In this document: piece by piece, positions 5,599 through 6,702 of the stretch
Layout: every line of letters begins with the position of its first letter
Numbering within the stretch: the first letter of the stretch is position 1
Assembly: GCA_937901455.1 (NCBI GenBank)
Contig: CALDIA010000001.1
Location: 1-6,702, forward strand
Reading direction: 5' to 3'
DNA from: an uncultured Bacteroidales bacterium
GTDB taxonomy: Bacteria; Bacteroidota; Bacteroidia; Bacteroidales; WCHB1-69
Length of the DNA: 6,702 nucleotides
The notes under the pieces: generated by a model
What the model was told of the DNA's origin: nothing
Database searches by the model: none
Seen by the model: only the letters and a program-made list of their open reading frames with translations
Made by a program: the position numbers and the translations under genes

Positions 5599-5687
5599 CA
5601 AAAATACCATATTTCTCACAACTGGCAAGCAAAAATCTGTTTGCAAGGCTTGCAAATGACAACAAATAAAAATGTTGGCTATTTTTG
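5599..5687. promoter_or_regulatory. bidirectional promoter around a palindrome (copy D)
   Basis: The palindrome lies at 5640-5656 (centre 5648). Rightward, TATTTTTG at 5680-5687 is 32 bp away and is followed by ATG 5708 after 20 bases. Leftward, TTG (complement of 5626-5628), 19 bp and TATTTTTG (complement of 5599-5606) are 42 bp away. Left of 5626 the DNA is unlike copies B and C, yet the leftward box is kept at the same distance. That argues for selection on this arrangement. Confidence 0.65.
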
Positions 5688-5756
5688 CACCCCGAAACAC
5701 TATACTCATGGATAACAGACACGTCTCAAAATGGTTGGAACAAAAAAGCCGAGTTT
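5626..5756. repeat. 131-bp direct repeat, second copy (partner 4126-4256)
   Basis: Four differences from 4126-4256 over 131 bp, then a sudden loss of similarity at 5757. This copy puts the palindrome promoter and first codons of the 4208 gene in front of unrelated DNA, which marks a recombination junction. Confidence 0.85.
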
Positions 5757-5800
5757 ATCTCTTTTGCCATGGAAGAAGCCTACAATGCGGAGACGGATGA
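5708..5800 (+). pseudogene. truncated copy of the 4208 gene start
   Basis: The first 16 codons (MDNRHVSKWLEQKSRV) are identical to the 4208 gene. The frame then runs into foreign DNA, adds 14 unrelated residues and stops at TGA 5798-5800. It keeps an intact promoter, so a 30-residue peptide could be made. It is most simply explained as debris of the duplication or deletion that created the junction at 5757. Confidence 0.65.
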
Positions 5801-5843
5801 AGAATTGGAAACTGCTCTGAAACAACACGGAGTGGAAAAATAA
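5757..5843 (+). pseudogene. 3' remnant of a lost gene
   Basis: In a different frame from the truncated copy, DNA after the junction encodes ISFAMEEAYNAETDEELE and then TALKQHGVEK before TAA (5841-5843). This reads like the charged C-terminus of a real protein whose upstream part was replaced at the junction. An internal ATG at 5769 would give 24 residues. The next gene starts 29 bases later, as expected for the end of one gene and the start of the next in an operon. Confidence 0.4.
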
Positions 5844-5872
5844 TAATCTTATTAACATAATAAAACGAATCA

Positions 5873-6139
5873 ATGATGAACAACGACAAAGTGAGCGTTT
5901 ATCTCTCGCAAGGAGGGTTTCGGATGTCAGTACAGATGCCAAAGGCGGAAGCCGACAAAATGGGCGAAATCCGCAAACGCGACCCAGAGGGAACTTGGAC
6001 GGAGAGGGACATGGAACTCCATCGGCAAGCACAGAAGGAACTGGAAGAGGAGAGCAGCGTAAGGCAGCAGCCGAGCAAGGAACAGGCGTTCATGAAGATG
6101 GCGATACTCCTGAAAGCGATGCAGGAGACGGAGGAGTAG
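5873..6139 (+). CDS. hypothetical protein, 88 aa
   Basis: Family not recognised. The product starts MMNNDKVSVYLSQGGFRMSV and is followed by a charged, helix-rich remainder (GTWTERDMELHRQAQKELEE and KEQAFMKMAILLKAMQETEE). Codon third positions are G/C-rich, as in the nuclease frame that follows, which supports real coding. No TAnnTTTG box lies directly upstream, so it may be read from the copy D promoter or have lost its own. It overlaps the open frame of the nuclease protein, which is one base back in phase. That makes it either a separate small gene ahead of the toxin gene or the front part of a fusion reached by a frameshift. Its small size and neighbours fit phage or conjugative-element accessory genes, which is inference. 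Confidence 0.6.
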   Translation: MMNNDKVSVYLSQGGFRMSVQMPKAEADKMGEIRKRDPEGTWTERDMELHRQAQKELEEESSVRQQPSKEQAFMKMAILLKAMQETEE

Positions 6140-6702
6140 GAGAGCCGCAGCCTATCGGCAGGGGCTTCTTCGGGAACATCTACGACCAGTTCAAGGGCAA
6201 GGTGAAGGAAGCGTTTGATTTCCTCATCTCGCACAAGGAAGGGGATTTGCTTGGCGTGTTCCACGACCAAGAATTGGGTGACATAGACCTCGTTTGGGGC
6301 AGCAAGGAAGAAAATGCAGGTCTTGAACATATCCTTGACAAACATGTCGGGGAAGGGAAGGATTTTGCTTCCGCCGACGAGGCAATGCAGACCATTGAGG
6401 ATGTTATCGGCAACGGAAACAAAATCAAAGACAACAAAGACAAGGTTATCTATGAGCTTGACGGGAAGCGAGTTGTCGTCAGAAAGAATTTGAGGGACAC
6501 CCAAACGGGTGAAATGGTTGACGAAAACAAGAATTGGGTGGTTACGTCATACGACAACAACACACCCAAGTCTCGTAAGGAATCATCCGCTTCCACCCCA
6601 ACTACCCCTGAAAGCAATGAAGGGGACAGGGCTGTCGTCCCCGATGTTTCCGGCGGCAAAGATACGGAAAATCCCGAAACGCAAGAGGAAAAACAAGAAA
6701 AA
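5995..6702 (+). CDS. PBECR-type (barnase/colicin E5-like) nuclease domain of a polyvalent protein, partial, no ATG
   Basis: This frame is open from 5821 to the window end and has no ATG or GTG. The only near-usual start is TTG 5995, so the start given is nominal. From about 6142 it encodes EPQPIGRGFFGNIYDQFKGK, then KEAFDFL, GDLLGVFH, GDIDLVWG, GLEHILDKHVGEG, VVVRKN, NWVVTSYD and a Ser/Thr/Pro-rich tail. The order GVFH - GDIDLVWG - GL.HI..KH - W..TSY is what I recall for phage-barnase-EndoU-colicin E5/D-RelE-like nucleases at the C-termini of large phage and conjugative-element polyvalent proteins. The exact numbered subfamily is uncertain. These are expected to act as RNases, with the conserved His and Asp residues as likely catalytic positions. 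The missing N-terminus suggests a displaced toxin cassette, a gene cut by recombination, or expression by frameshift from the 5873-6139 ORF. The 3' end lies outside the window. Confidence 0.7.
   Translation, partial: MDGEGHGTPSASTEGTGRGEQRKAAAEQGTGVHEDGDTPESDAGDGGVGEPQPIGRGFFGNIYDQFKGKVKEAFDFLISHKEGDLLGVFHDQELGDIDLVWGSKEENAGLEHILDKHVGEGKDFASADEAMQTIEDVIGNGNKIKDNKDKVIYELDGKRVVVRKNLRDTQTGEMVDENKNWVVTSYDNNTPKSRKESSASTPTTPESNEGDRAVVPDVSGGKDTENPETQEEKQEK

Noticed and set aside
224..5656. Palindromes as a CRISPR array or transposon ends
   Set aside because: Spacing is irregular and kilobase-sized. There are no spacers, transposase or target-site duplications, and the fixed distance to promoter boxes fits regulation better.
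5394..5669. 91-residue plus-strand ORF before copy D
   Set aside because: It ends inside the palindrome repeat (NLFARLANDNK) and has no promoter or family resemblance. It is treated as part of a decayed spacer.
5368..5709. 113-residue minus-strand ORF at copy D
   Set aside because: It spans the palindrome and both promoters and has no recognisable motif. It shares only the repeat-derived string with the copy B shadow.
5899..6504. 201-residue minus-strand ORF opposite the nuclease domain
   Set aside because: It is antisense to a frame with clear domain motifs and is rich in Ser, Leu and Cys, as expected of a shadow.

Overview
The window looks like an accessory or mobile-element-derived region of a Bacteroidales-type genome (Bacteroidota). 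The clues are promoters of the TTG-N19-TAnnTTTG type, no obvious Shine-Dalgarno sequences in front of the genes, and protein families familiar from Bacteroides and Prevotella relatives. I see no rRNA, tRNA, CRISPR array, transposase or complete insertion sequence.

Layout. Positions 1-88 hold two clear AT-rich direct repeats and one weak one, each around a small dyad, followed by a possible 40-residue ORF (89-211). A 467-residue gene of unknown function (291-1694) and a 351-residue gene with a conserved C-terminal, winged-helix-like region (1746-2801) follow. From 2802 to 3468 there is no convincing intact gene: it holds a terminator pointing left, a relic of a toxin-protein tail, and a palindrome with promoters. 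A small acidic gene lies on the minus strand (3469-3882). A 334-residue gene (4208-5212) is a divergent paralogue of the C-terminal 60 percent of the first gene. Positions 5213-5598 are again gene-poor. A second copy of the promoter and first 16 codons of the 4208 gene (5626-5756) is fused to unrelated DNA. The right end has an 88-residue ORF (5873-6139) overlapping an open frame that runs off the window. That frame encodes a domain recognisable as a barnase/colicin E5-like (PBECR-type) nuclease of polyvalent phage and conjugative-element proteins, but it has no ATG.

The most striking structure is a 17-bp palindrome, TTTGCAAGGCTTGCAAA (15 bp in the first copy), present four times (centres 231, 3227, 4148, 5648). 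In three copies its centre is exactly 32 bp from a rightward TATTTTTG box, which is followed by a start codon after 20 bases. In three copies it is exactly 42 bp from a leftward TAnnTTTG box with a TTG at 19-bp spacing. Two copies have both. The rightward promoters drive the paralogous genes. The leftward promoters would make short transcripts ending at hairpins near 2806, 3915 and 5214.

Interpretation (inference). The region resembles a degraded or shuffled array of toxin-tail / palindrome-promoter / partner-gene cassettes. Positions 2962-3008 align without gaps to the tail of the nuclease protein at 6600-6646. The paralogous genes and the small minus-strand gene could be immunity or accessory proteins, but nothing in the sequence proves this.
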